From contig MKWA01000015.1 in NCBI GenBank assembly GCA_001899285.1, positions 525,940-589,939 of the forward strand: DNA of 64,000 bases, written 5' to 3'. Within the stretch, counting starts at the first letter, position 1. The number at the start of each line of letters is the position of its first letter. Positions 1 to 8,283 of this stretch are shown one piece after another. The translations under genes and the position numbers were made by a program. Origin of the DNA: Rhizobiales bacterium 64-17 (GTDB lineage Bacteria > Pseudomonadota > Alphaproteobacteria > Rhizobiales > Xanthobacteraceae). The notes beneath the pieces are model-generated. The model did not search any database, was not told the DNA's origin, and saw nothing but the letters and a program-made list of their open reading frames with translations.

Positions 1-1
1 T

Positions 2-364
2 GCGAAGGACGGTTATCTGCGGACGAGCGCCGTAATCTCCAAACGCATTCTACGGATACGCGTCGCCGCCGAGCTGTTCATCACTTTCGATCCGCATGCG
101 ATAAAGACTGACCCGGCGTCGGATGTGGTTACGCTCGTGGACTTGGCGCTTGCCAGGAGCAACACGGTAGGCGTCGAAGAATTGCATGCAGCGACGGGAT
201 GGCCGCTTAGACGCTTCAATCCGGCCTTTGCTTATATGGTCTCGCAGATCGACGGACGGCGCGTTCTCGCCGGCGGGACCAATGATTATCCGGCTCGCGG
301 CTTTTTTTTGATGGATGAGGATCGGGTTGATCTCAAGCGTTTTGCCGATCGCCTGAGGGGCTGA
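2..364 (+). CDS. Hypothetical protein, C-terminal part (cut by the left edge)
   Basis: The reading frame is open from the first bases of the window to a TGA at 362-364, so only the last 120 residues are visible and the start lies outside. A GTG at 125 could start a shorter 79-residue product, but the frame continues upstream without a break and the longer partial gene is preferred. I do not recognise the family. The visible part has an alternation of short helices and strands ending in a charged DRVDLKRFADRLRG tail, which could be a small winged-helix or oligomerisation domain. It is followed by a clear hairpin terminator, so it is not in the same transcript as the Wadjet genes downstream. 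Confidence 0.55.
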   Translation, partial: AKDGYLRTSAVISKRILRIRVAAELFITFDPHAIKTDPASDVVTLVDLALARSNTVGVEELHAATGWPLRRFNPAFAYMVSQIDGRRVLAGGTNDYPARGFFLMDEDRVDLKRFADRLRG

Positions 365-405
365 GACCCGTCCAGAGGAGGGGCGCATTGCGTCGTCCGG
401 AGGGG

Positions 406-431
406 AACGGCCGCCACGGCTGGCGGCCGTT
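406..431 (+). terminator. Hairpin terminator after the first gene
   Basis: A perfect 10-bp inverted repeat, AACGGCCGCC and GGCGGCCGTT, encloses a 6-nt loop (ACGGCT). It is followed by a moderately T-rich stretch. It lies 42 nt after the stop of the preceding gene and separates it from the Wadjet operon. Confidence 0.65.
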
Positions 432-611
432 GGGTTTGCATTTGTTCTCTAATTGTTCCATACTTTGGGTTCCGGGACAAGCCAGAGCTCCTGATTTGGT
501 GCGGGTAGACCCCGCCTCAATCTTGGTGTGTGCTCACCAGGGGAAAAGCGCATCAAAAGTTGCACTCCGTAATGCCTGCAGGGGCGATCCACAGACAAAT
601 CGAATGCGTCC

Positions 612-2063
612 ATGTCCGACCAGCGTTTCATTTCCGCCGATGCTGCGCCGCGCCTGACCAGCCATCTGCGAGCTCTGTCCTTGATTGCGCCCCTGCAGCG
701 GGCCGAAGACAACAAAGGAATGCTGCACGTCTCCGCCAAGACGGCGGAGCGCGTGGACATGCGCTATCTGGCTCTTGCCGCCATCGAATTGCTGATCGAC
801 CGAATGGGCGCCGGCGGAACGGCGGGCCGCGCAGAGCTGATTGAATATCTTGCGGATTTGGCACGGCTTCAGTCGCGAAATCTCTCTGACCCGGATGCGA
901 CCGCGCTGGCAGAGCATGTGTTCGACGGCTTGACCAACGCTCGCGACCGCCGCGCGCGCTTCAAGGTCCGTCTGTTCGATCCAGATCAGCCTGAGGGGGT
1001 CTTTTTCGAATTCGCATTGCTGCGAGCGGAGCCGCTCCCGGACGGGACGGTGGGTTACCGGCTGACCCAGGAAGCGATTGAAATCCATCTCAGCTTGCTG
1101 GCGCACGATCCACTCACAGCGACGCAGGTCAGCGAGATCATCGTTGGAGAGTTTCTCAAGCGGGGACTCTACGATCATGCGGCGTCTGCGGCCGAACGGA
1201 CGAGAACCAACAGTATTCGTCTTGCCGAAGCGATCCGGCTGCTTATGGCGGAAGCGCGCCGCGCCATCCTCAAGGTCATGTGGCATGAGGAGCTTGGCCC
1301 GAAGATGGAGGAGGCGCGCAGTCTGCTGGATGCGTCCATCATGCGCGAGGGCGCCATGCTGGCCCAATTGAGCGATACGGCGGCTGATGTAACGGATGAG
1401 ACGGACCGCCGCCATCTCTCGCGCATCCGCACGCTGCTGCTCGATGTGCAAACGCGTCACCGCAAGCTCATCGTCGTGGTGCAGAAGACGGCAGATGAAT
1501 ATTTGCACCTCCAGGCTGACACCCTCAAGCTGCGGCCCTTGGCGCGATTGCCCGATCTCGAAAATGAGATTCTCGATCCTTTGTTGCGGGCTCCGGCGAA
1601 CTTCTTGATTGAGAATGCATCCGGTGTTTTTGGCGCGATTTCCGGAACGCTGCCGCCGCTTGTCCTCGACATCGCAGCCGCGGTTGCCGCATTCGAGCCG
1701 GATGTTGAAGAGGCGGGCGTCTTCGATCCGATCATTGAATTCGATGATCCTACCGTGGGGCTGGAATTGCCTTTCGACGAGGCAACCATCACGCGGGCTG
1801 AACAATTTGCACGCGCGACCATCCTCGCGACGGGAGCCATCACCCTCGGTGAGCTTTTATCGCGGGCGGCCTCGGATCGACCTGATGACGCAGCCTTTCA
1901 ACGCTGTCTTTTTCTTATCCTGGAACAGGCGATCGATCCGCGCACGACAGACGTTGCCGGCGGCGCGTCGATTTTGAGCACGCGTTTCGATGCGGGGTTC
2001 GTTGAGGGCACCGATGTGAGATTCTCGCGCGCCACGGGCGGAGGAGTTCATGCTTCCCAATGA
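612..2063 (+). CDS. jetA: Wadjet-type anti-plasmid protein JetA-like (kleisin-type subunit)
   Basis: First gene of a four-gene overlapping operon whose third and fourth members are a giant SMC-like ATPase and a Toprim nuclease, the hallmark of Wadjet (JetABCD) plasmid-defence systems. The 483-residue product is largely helical and has a winged-helix-like N-terminal region (about residues 10-80). It is the right size and place for JetA, the kleisin-like subunit that bridges the ATPase heads during loop extrusion. I see no direct motif for JetA, so the name comes mainly from gene order. The start at 612 follows a weak ribosome site. The end overlaps the next gene by 14 nt. The sequence does not look like the DUF3375 form of type I systems, and I cannot settle the Wadjet subtype by eye. 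Confidence 0.7.
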   Translation: MSDQRFISADAAPRLTSHLRALSLIAPLQRAEDNKGMLHVSAKTAERVDMRYLALAAIELLIDRMGAGGTAGRAELIEYLADLARLQSRNLSDPDATALAEHVFDGLTNARDRRARFKVRLFDPDQPEGVFFEFALLRAEPLPDGTVGYRLTQEAIEIHLSLLAHDPLTATQVSEIIVGEFLKRGLYDHAASAAERTRTNSIRLAEAIRLLMAEARRAILKVMWHEELGPKMEEARSLLDASIMREGAMLAQLSDTAADVTDETDRRHLSRIRTLLLDVQTRHRKLIVVVQKTADEYLHLQADTLKLRPLARLPDLENEILDPLLRAPANFLIENASGVFGAISGTLPPLVLDIAAAVAAFEPDVEEAGVFDPIIEFDDPTVGLELPFDEATITRAEQFARATILATGAITLGELLSRAASDRPDDAAFQRCLFLILEQAIDPRTTDVAGGASILSTRFDAGFVEGTDVRFSRATGGGVHASQ

Positions 2064-2775
2064 CGTGAAAGACGCCTCGAGACTTGTCGAATGGGGCTTG
2101 CATCCGCGTGCGCTGCCCGAAGCACATCCAGAATACCGCGATCTGGTCCGTCGTTGGATGGATGACGGAGGTTTCAAGGCCATTGTCGCTTCCGTCGCCG
2201 AAGGTCTGAAGCTGCGGGTGGTTGGTGTGAACGCGCGCACGGGCATTGTGCTGGGTACGGAAATGGAGTCCGTCTTCGCCTATACGATCTCGCGCTTCCG
2301 CCGGAACTTTTCAAATGACGACGCTGCGGTTGTGGCGCTCGTGTTGGTGGCTGCGTGCGCGACCTTTTATCCGGTACAAGATGCGCTCGACAGCGATGAG
2401 ATCATGTCGCCTAGCGCGACATTGTCCGAGATCAGAGATCGTCTGACCAAGCTATGTCAGGCGTTGGAATCGCAGGATCGTACGGGCGATGCGGCAGCTG
2501 CACGCTGGCGAAAGGGCTGGCAATATATCCGGGCATTACCCGAGATCGTCGAGGATGCGCGACGGACGGCACGTAGCCACCTGCATGGCCTTGTCGGGCT
2601 GGTCCTCAATCATCTTTTTGAAACGGGTTTCGTGGCGGTCGATGAGCGTCAAGACGGAAACCATCTTTACGTTGCCACGCCGCGTTTTCGGATGATGCTC
2701 GCAGAGCATGCCTCCGTGCCGCTTCTCGATCTGGCCCGCGGCGCCAGTGAGGCGAGGGAGAATGCTCATGCTTAA
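2050..2775 (+). CDS. jetB: Wadjet-type protein JetB-like (KITE-type subunit)
   Basis: A 241-residue protein that overlaps the jetA-like gene by 14 nt and the ATPase gene by about 8 nt, implying translational coupling. In Wadjet systems JetB is a small winged-helix (KITE/MukE-like) subunit of 200-250 residues that sits on the kleisin. Length, position and a C-terminal winged-helix-like segment (about residues 185-225, with the run HLYVATPRFRMML) fit that role. Preceded by a good GGAGG ribosome site at about 2040. No catalytic motif is expected or seen. Assignment is by context, not by sequence recognition. Confidence 0.65.
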   Translation: MLPNDVKDASRLVEWGLHPRALPEAHPEYRDLVRRWMDDGGFKAIVASVAEGLKLRVVGVNARTGIVLGTEMESVFAYTISRFRRNFSNDDAAVVALVLVAACATFYPVQDALDSDEIMSPSATLSEIRDRLTKLCQALESQDRTGDAAAARWRKGWQYIRALPEIVEDARRTARSHLHGLVGLVLNHLFETGFVAVDERQDGNHLYVATPRFRMMLAEHASVPLLDLARGASEARENAHA

Positions 2776-5700
2776 GATCAGTCGCGCATATCTGGACGCC
2801 TGCGGTTATGTCGATGGCGTGTTTGAGGAGCTTCTGATCAAGCCGACAGACGCGACCGGTTCGGCACTGCATCACGTTATTCACGCGCCCAACGGCGTTG
2901 GAAAAACCACGATCCTCGCGCTCCTGTTCAGCATCTTCGAGCCGGATCGTCGCAAGTTTCTGCGCACGGAAATCAACCGCCAGCACAGGATCGAGCATTA
3001 TTTCATGCCGGGACGCCTTGGCGTGGTCGCGCTTGAGCTGATCAAACCCGGCGTGAACAATAAACCGGTGCGTCATGTCATCGGCCAGGTATTTTGGCTC
3101 ACGCCTGCTTCGAAGGGAGATGATGGAGAACCGGGACACCGGCGGTTCTTTGCATTCCAGGCCGACGCTGACGCCTCATTGGATACGTTGCCCTTTCGCG
3201 GGCTGTCGGGTGACACGCCATTGCGCTCGCTCGATGACTTCACGCGTTGGGCGCGCGATATGCGCAGCAAGCCGACATTCTTTTCCACCGACTCGCTCAC
3301 TGCATGGCGCAAGCATTTGACCTCCGAACTCGGGGTGGAGCTGAAAGTCATCGAAGTGCAACGCCGGTTCTGCGGCACAGAGGGCGGCATCGGTGCGGCA
3401 TTTCTCGATTTCAAGTCCGAGCAACAATTTCTCGAAAAGATATTCGCTTTTATGATTCCGCCGGATGCCGCCGACAGTGTCGTGCAGGCGTTGGAGACGG
3501 GACTTACGAAAATCCGCGGCCTGCCGCAGCGAAAGGACCAGCTTAAGGTTCTTACGCAGCTTGCAGATGGCTTCACGCCGTTCATTTCCGCCGCCGGAGC
3601 TCTGGAAGCCGCCGAAGCCGAGCGTGCCGACGACTTCAAGCGGCTCGGCCGTCTGTTTTCCCGCTTCAAGATCGATCAGACCAAGCTGGAAGTGGAATGG
3701 GAGATCGTCGGCGGAGAATTGGCTATCAAGGGGCAGGGTGTCGAAGACGCTCGCGCCCGCGAGCGCAAGCTCCAAGGAGAGGTTCTCTTTCTGGAGAAGG
3801 CTGCTGCCGACCGGCGATTTAGCGATGCCAAGGCGGCAGTAGAACGGGCAAAAGACAGCTCAGCAGCCGCAAGTCGCAGACTCCAAGCGGCGCGCGCCAC
3901 TGATATCGGTCGCAAACTATCGTCGGCGCAAGGACAGCGAGAAGCCTTCGAGGCGGAGTTGGATCGCATCGATCGGGATCTTGCTCCTGACCGTGCACTC
4001 CTTGCGCGCGCCGGAGCGAATCTTCATGCCTTATTGGATCAGCTGGCTGCCGAGGCCGAGCGTGATGCCCATATCTACGAACAGCGGGCCCAAGAGGCAA
4101 ATCAGCTGGCTGAAGCGCACGCCGAGGAGGATCGTGCGGCGAGCATTCGCGCACAGGAGTTGAAGGCCGAAGTCGAACGTCTCGCCGCACGGGTGGCGGA
4201 GCATGACCGCGAGCGCAAGGAGCTCGAGCGTCAGGGTGCCCTTCGCGCGGCAGAAAGTCCTGCTGCGGCGTTGGCGCGCATCGATAGCGAATTGAAGGTT
4301 CAAGGCGATGCCGTCGCCGATACCGAATTGCAAGACGAGCAGCGAGAAAAGGAAGCGCGCGATCTTGAAGGCCTCCGCACTGCGGCACTTGCGGATTCGC
4401 GCCGCTGCGCAGAGGAGGCTGCGCGTCTCGCAAAGCTCGGCGAGGCTGGCCGGACTTTGGAGCAGGCCATTCTTGCCAGCGAGGTACTTGCCGCAATACT
4501 GGCTGGCGAATCCAAAGACCCATATCGACCGGATTTGCCGGAGCGCGCGCGCGCCGCGCGGACGTTATCCGAAGAAGTGCACCGCAAGCTTGCGACCGAG
4601 CGCGAGGCGATCGCAGGCGAGCTTAGTTTTCTCGACGCTGAAGGCGTATCGTCCGTGCCGGCCGATGTCGCTGTGGTCGCCCAAGCCCTTAAGGAGGCCG
4701 GTATTGTCGATGCGCAGCCGGCAGAACACTATCTGGCGCAGTTCAAGCCGGATGCCGACGAAGCATTGGCGCTGTTGCGCGATGATCCGGCACGCTTTGG
4801 CGGCGTGTTCGTTGCGCGCCTTGACCGCAAGCGCCTGTCGACGCTCGCAAGTGATGGCCGTCTGAAACTCAAGGGCCCGGTGGTCGTCTCTGAAGCGACG
4901 CTGCAGACCACGGCCACGTCTGCCACGGATACGGGAATCGTCTTTGGCCCCTTCAGCGCGGCGCGCGTTAACAAACAGGCGGCTGCGGAAGAAAAGTCCC
5001 GGCTTGCGGATGCTTTGTCAGCCAAGGAAGCGGAGCTTGCGTCCTGTGTGGCACAGATCGAGGCGATTGGCACGCTCGTCGATCAACTCCGCGAGCTTCA
5101 CAAGAACTATCGCGATGACCGCCCTGACGACATATTGCGCCGTTGCGAGCAGTTTAAGTCCGATAAGGAGCGCGCGGATCAGCAGGTCAAGGATGCCATT
5201 GCCCGGCAAAAGGCGATTGCGCAAGAGCGCGCGCAATTCCGCGACCGTCTGCATGAGCTTACCGATGGAATCAGCCGGCTGAAAATGGCGACACAGGCTG
5301 TCGATCAGTTCTTACGTCGGTATGTTGATATCTCCGAAATGTCCGCGCGCATTCCGGTGGCAACTGCTGAACAGCAGCAACAGCAGGATGCCGCGCTGAA
5401 ATCTCGCGGCGCTGCCGTGAAAGCGCGCGCGGCGGCGACCGATTCCGGGGGCCGTGCGGTGGCGCTTCGCGCCGATGCAAACGCACGCCGATCCGACAAG
5501 GCGCACTATCCGGAGACGGACGGTGCGGCCGCCGATCGAACGGGCACGTTTGACGATCTGCGCAGCCAATACAAAACGGCTGAACATGCCCTCGCCAGCA
5601 AGCGGGACGCGCAACAGGCGACAGTTTCGCTCCAGCTCTCGGCAGTGAAAGAGAGCATTTTTAAATTTGAACAGGAATACGCGCAGGCCAGCGACGGATT

Positions 5701-7114
5701 AGGGCCGGCCGATTTTGGGCCGTTTAGCGCTGTCGCCGATCTTGCGCGTGCAATCAAGGAAGCGGATCAGAATGACTTGGAATGCCGCGCGGCCGTCGTC
5801 CAGGCAGACGCGACGCTAACGTCGGCTCAATCGGCGCTTGGTCCCGTCAGTGGGAAGATCGAGCGGGCTGAAAAGAAAAGCGGTCTAAAACCCATTCCGG
5901 TTCCGGAATTCGCGCAAGCGCCAGCCGAACTGTGCGCCAATGAAGCTGCGCTGCGTGAGCAACAGGGAGAGGCGCTTGAAATTGAAATTCGCAACATGGA
6001 ACGCGAGCATTCGGGTTTGCGCACGCGCCATGCTGACATCAAAGGCAAGCTGACCGGCGTCCAAGCGCTTGCCAAGCGGGCTGAAGGGCACCTCCCCGAA
6101 GCGAGCCGGGACGAATTGCCAGACCTAAGCCTGAATCATGATGAGCTCGAGCCTGCGCTCGATCAGGTTATCAGCCGGATCGGAGAAACGCGTGCCACAA
6201 TCAGCCGGCTAGACGACGAGGCCGAAGCATGTTTCGAGCAAATTCGCCAACTGATTGAAAGCGAAAGCTTCCGCCGTCTTGAACCTCAAGTCGCCGATCA
6301 CCTGCGCCGTTACTCGCACCGCTCGGCGGGAGCGGAGCGCGAGACGCTTCAAGCACGTATCACCGAGCGCATCGGAATTGTCCGCAGCGAGATCGAAAAT
6401 CAGATGCGGGACCAAAATGCGTGTCTGGAACAGCTTCGGCTCCATGTCATACACGCCGATGATCTCCTGCTGCGCGCTGCTCGCTGTTCGAAGATTCCGG
6501 ACCACATTGCCTTCTACGGCGGCGAGCGCATTTTGAAGATCAAGCGGCGCCTGCGTGACGTGCCAGTCGAAATGGTACGCAACCAACTCTCGATCTGGTT
6601 GGACGAGCAGGTACAGACCGGACGTGTTCCCTCAGATGGTGCCGTCCTGGCTGCCGAATTGCTGAATCGTGTACACGCCGGTCGTGCGCTTGAGATCGAA
6701 ATTCTCAAGCCCAAGCGAGATGCAATCCAGCCGTATATGCGCGTGGACCGTATGGGTCTGTCAGGCGGTGAGGGCGTAACCGTTGCGATGATGCTCTATA
6801 CGGTGATCCAGAAGCTGGCGATGGACGAGCGTACAGACGGAAAGAACGCAGCGTCGGGCGGCTTCTTGATGCTCGACGATACGTACGGCATGTCCAACAT
6901 GATGGAGCACATTGTGTTGCAGAAAACGATGGCGGACCTACTGGACATTCAGCTGTTCGTGACGACGTGTAGCGAGGACAAGCACGTTCTCAACATGTTC
7001 CCCGCAATTACGCGTTTGGTGCAGGGCGAGCGCGTGCTGTTGGATGGCCAGCCGAAATACATCCGGGTGCGCTCCGGCGACTATCTCCTGAAGGGGGACG
7101 AGCGTGCCGCCTGA
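2768..7114 (+). CDS. jetC: Wadjet SMC-like ATPase JetC
   Basis: A 1448-residue SMC/SbcC/MukB-type ATPase, the motor of the Wadjet system, which extrudes loops on circular DNA and hands it to the nuclease. A Walker A motif (APNGVGKTT, about residues 40-48) lies at the N-terminus. A very long Glu/Arg/Ala-rich coiled coil follows (roughly 300-1250). Near the end come the ABC signature LSGGEG (about 1331) and Walker B FLMLDD (about 1368). The second Walker B acid is Asp rather than the usual Glu. ATG 2768 (MLKISRAY) or ATG 2762 are both possible starts; the frame runs open further upstream inside jetB, but that extension looks non-coding. The gene overlaps jetB-like by 8 nt and jetD by 11 nt. Confidence 0.88.
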   Translation: MLKISRAYLDACGYVDGVFEELLIKPTDATGSALHHVIHAPNGVGKTTILALLFSIFEPDRRKFLRTEINRQHRIEHYFMPGRLGVVALELIKPGVNNKPVRHVIGQVFWLTPASKGDDGEPGHRRFFAFQADADASLDTLPFRGLSGDTPLRSLDDFTRWARDMRSKPTFFSTDSLTAWRKHLTSELGVELKVIEVQRRFCGTEGGIGAAFLDFKSEQQFLEKIFAFMIPPDAADSVVQALETGLTKIRGLPQRKDQLKVLTQLADGFTPFISAAGALEAAEAERADDFKRLGRLFSRFKIDQTKLEVEWEIVGGELAIKGQGVEDARARERKLQGEVLFLEKAAADRRFSDAKAAVERAKDSSAAASRRLQAARATDIGRKLSSAQGQREAFEAELDRIDRDLAPDRALLARAGANLHALLDQLAAEAERDAHIYEQRAQEANQLAEAHAEEDRAASIRAQELKAEVERLAARVAEHDRERKELERQGALRAAESPAAALARIDSELKVQGDAVADTELQDEQREKEARDLEGLRTAALADSRRCAEEAARLAKLGEAGRTLEQAILASEVLAAILAGESKDPYRPDLPERARAARTLSEEVHRKLATEREAIAGELSFLDAEGVSSVPADVAVVAQALKEAGIVDAQPAEHYLAQFKPDADEALALLRDDPARFGGVFVARLDRKRLSTLASDGRLKLKGPVVVSEATLQTTATSATDTGIVFGPFSAARVNKQAAAEEKSRLADALSAKEAELASCVAQIEAIGTLVDQLRELHKNYRDDRPDDILRRCEQFKSDKERADQQVKDAIARQKAIAQERAQFRDRLHELTDGISRLKMATQAVDQFLRRYVDISEMSARIPVATAEQQQQQDAALKSRGAAVKARAAATDSGGRAVALRADANARRSDKAHYPETDGAAADRTGTFDDLRSQYKTAEHALASKRDAQQATVSLQLSAVKESIFKFEQEYAQASDGLGPADFGPFSAVADLARAIKEADQNDLECRAAVVQADATLTSAQSALGPVSGKIERAEKKSGLKPIPVPEFAQAPAELCANEAALREQQGEALEIEIRNMEREHSGLRTRHADIKGKLTGVQALAKRAEGHLPEASRDELPDLSLNHDELEPALDQVISRIGETRATISRLDDEAEACFEQIRQLIESESFRRLEPQVADHLRRYSHRSAGAERETLQARITERIGIVRSEIENQMRDQNACLEQLRLHVIHADDLLLRAARCSKIPDHIAFYGGERILKIKRRLRDVPVEMVRNQLSIWLDEQVQTGRVPSDGAVLAAELLNRVHAGRALEIEILKPKRDAIQPYMRVDRMGLSGGEGVTVAMMLYTVIQKLAMDERTDGKNAASGGFLMLDDTYGMSNMMEHIVLQKTMADLLDIQLFVTTCSEDKHVLNMFPAITRLVQGERVLLDGQPKYIRVRSGDYLLKGDERAA

Positions 7115-8153
7115 GGCCGCGCGTCGCTTTGTACGCGCTCTCAAGAAAACGGGGCGAAGGCGTATCCCGTTAGACATGCTCCGCCGGGAATTCGCCTCGG
7201 CATGCCCCGAGCTTGCCGAGCAGCCGGATCGGCGCACCCGCTTGGCTGAGGTGCTCCTCAATGCCGCGGATACGGGAGAGATACTTCTTCCCAAGCAAAG
7301 ACGAAGCTGGGACCGCGCCGGCGGCGCGGCCCTGCCGGGATTTGTTATGCTCGCCGGGCAACGACAACCACGCCCACCCGTCGTTATCGCCGGCTATGCT
7401 TGGCATCCATTGCTTAGTTTTGCAGCAGGGGAGCGCAACCGGTTGCGGTTGGAATCGGCGAAGCGCATCAACGAGTGGCTCAAAAGTGATCCCGATTTGA
7501 GCCTCATCGTGCCGATCAAAGAACGCTCACTAGAAATTTTCGGCGACGAGAAGCGGCTCGATCACCTACGCGGCGGCACAACCAATCTCTTCGGGCAAGT
7601 CAGTCTCACTTCACTTGGTTGTCGTCTATGCCCCATTCCTTTGCCGTTCGAAGCGGGACCCGCAACTGCGCGCGGCCAGCCGATCCTCATTGTTGAGAAC
7701 AACGACACATGGGCCTCGTTCTCCGCCTGGAACCGCGGTGCGGGACGCTACGCCGCCGTCGCCTATGCCGGCGGCGGTCACGGCAAGAGTCTGGCCTACG
7801 ATGAGATGTTTATCGATGAGTTGATTAATCGTTTCCGGGCCGAAGGGCTTTTCTACTTTGGCGATCTCGACCCCGCGGGGCTGCGCATTGCGAGCCGAGC
7901 AGCGGAGCGCCGTGCTCAGCGCGGTGGGTTGCCGCTTGAGCCTGCTGCGTCTCTCTATGCGTGGCTTCTAAACCGAGGTGCGCGAACGGCCCTTCGCCCG
8001 AATGAAAGGGCTACGCTAGCCGATCTCGCCTGGCTTCCGGAAGATCTGCGGGGCGCGGTCGAATCTCTATTCGCCGACGGACATCGAATCCCGCAAGAAT
8101 CTCTAGGTACGCGTGTGCTCACCGCTGGCGAGAGTCCATTTCATCCACGTTGA
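7104..8153 (+). CDS. jetD: Wadjet Toprim-domain nuclease JetD
   Basis: A 349-residue protein of the DUF2220/DUF3322 group, the DNA-cutting subunit of Wadjet. The Toprim acid residues are visible as LIVEN (Glu198) and the loop GDLDPAG (Asp244 and Asp246). A family segment RSLEIFGDEKRLD lies at about 141-153. The first 90 residues look like a winged-helix arm. The GTG start at 7104 lies inside the end of jetC and has a strong AGGGGG ribosome site 8 nt upstream, so translation is coupled. The operon stops here. The next gene is convergent, across a 130-bp gap without obvious features. Confidence 0.88.
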   Translation: MPPEAARRFVRALKKTGRRRIPLDMLRREFASACPELAEQPDRRTRLAEVLLNAADTGEILLPKQRRSWDRAGGAALPGFVMLAGQRQPRPPVVIAGYAWHPLLSFAAGERNRLRLESAKRINEWLKSDPDLSLIVPIKERSLEIFGDEKRLDHLRGGTTNLFGQVSLTSLGCRLCPIPLPFEAGPATARGQPILIVENNDTWASFSAWNRGAGRYAAVAYAGGGHGKSLAYDEMFIDELINRFRAEGLFYFGDLDPAGLRIASRAAERRAQRGGLPLEPAASLYAWLLNRGARTALRPNERATLADLAWLPEDLRGAVESLFADGHRIPQESLGTRVLTAGESPFHPR

Positions 8154-8283
8154 ACGCGTCTGCTTGCTTGACCTGCACATGACTTGAGACGGATACCGCC
8201 ACAATCAGCCGCCTGATCAGACCGATAACAATCAGATCAACGGCAGGAAAGCGTACCGGTTTAGGCTACGCAGCCGTCTCCGC

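Noticed and set aside
534..1805. Long open frame on the minus strand opposite the jetA-like gene (423 codons)
   Set aside because: GC-rich codon bias opens the antisense frame. The product is Arg/Gln-rich with no family pattern, while the plus strand forms a coherent operon.
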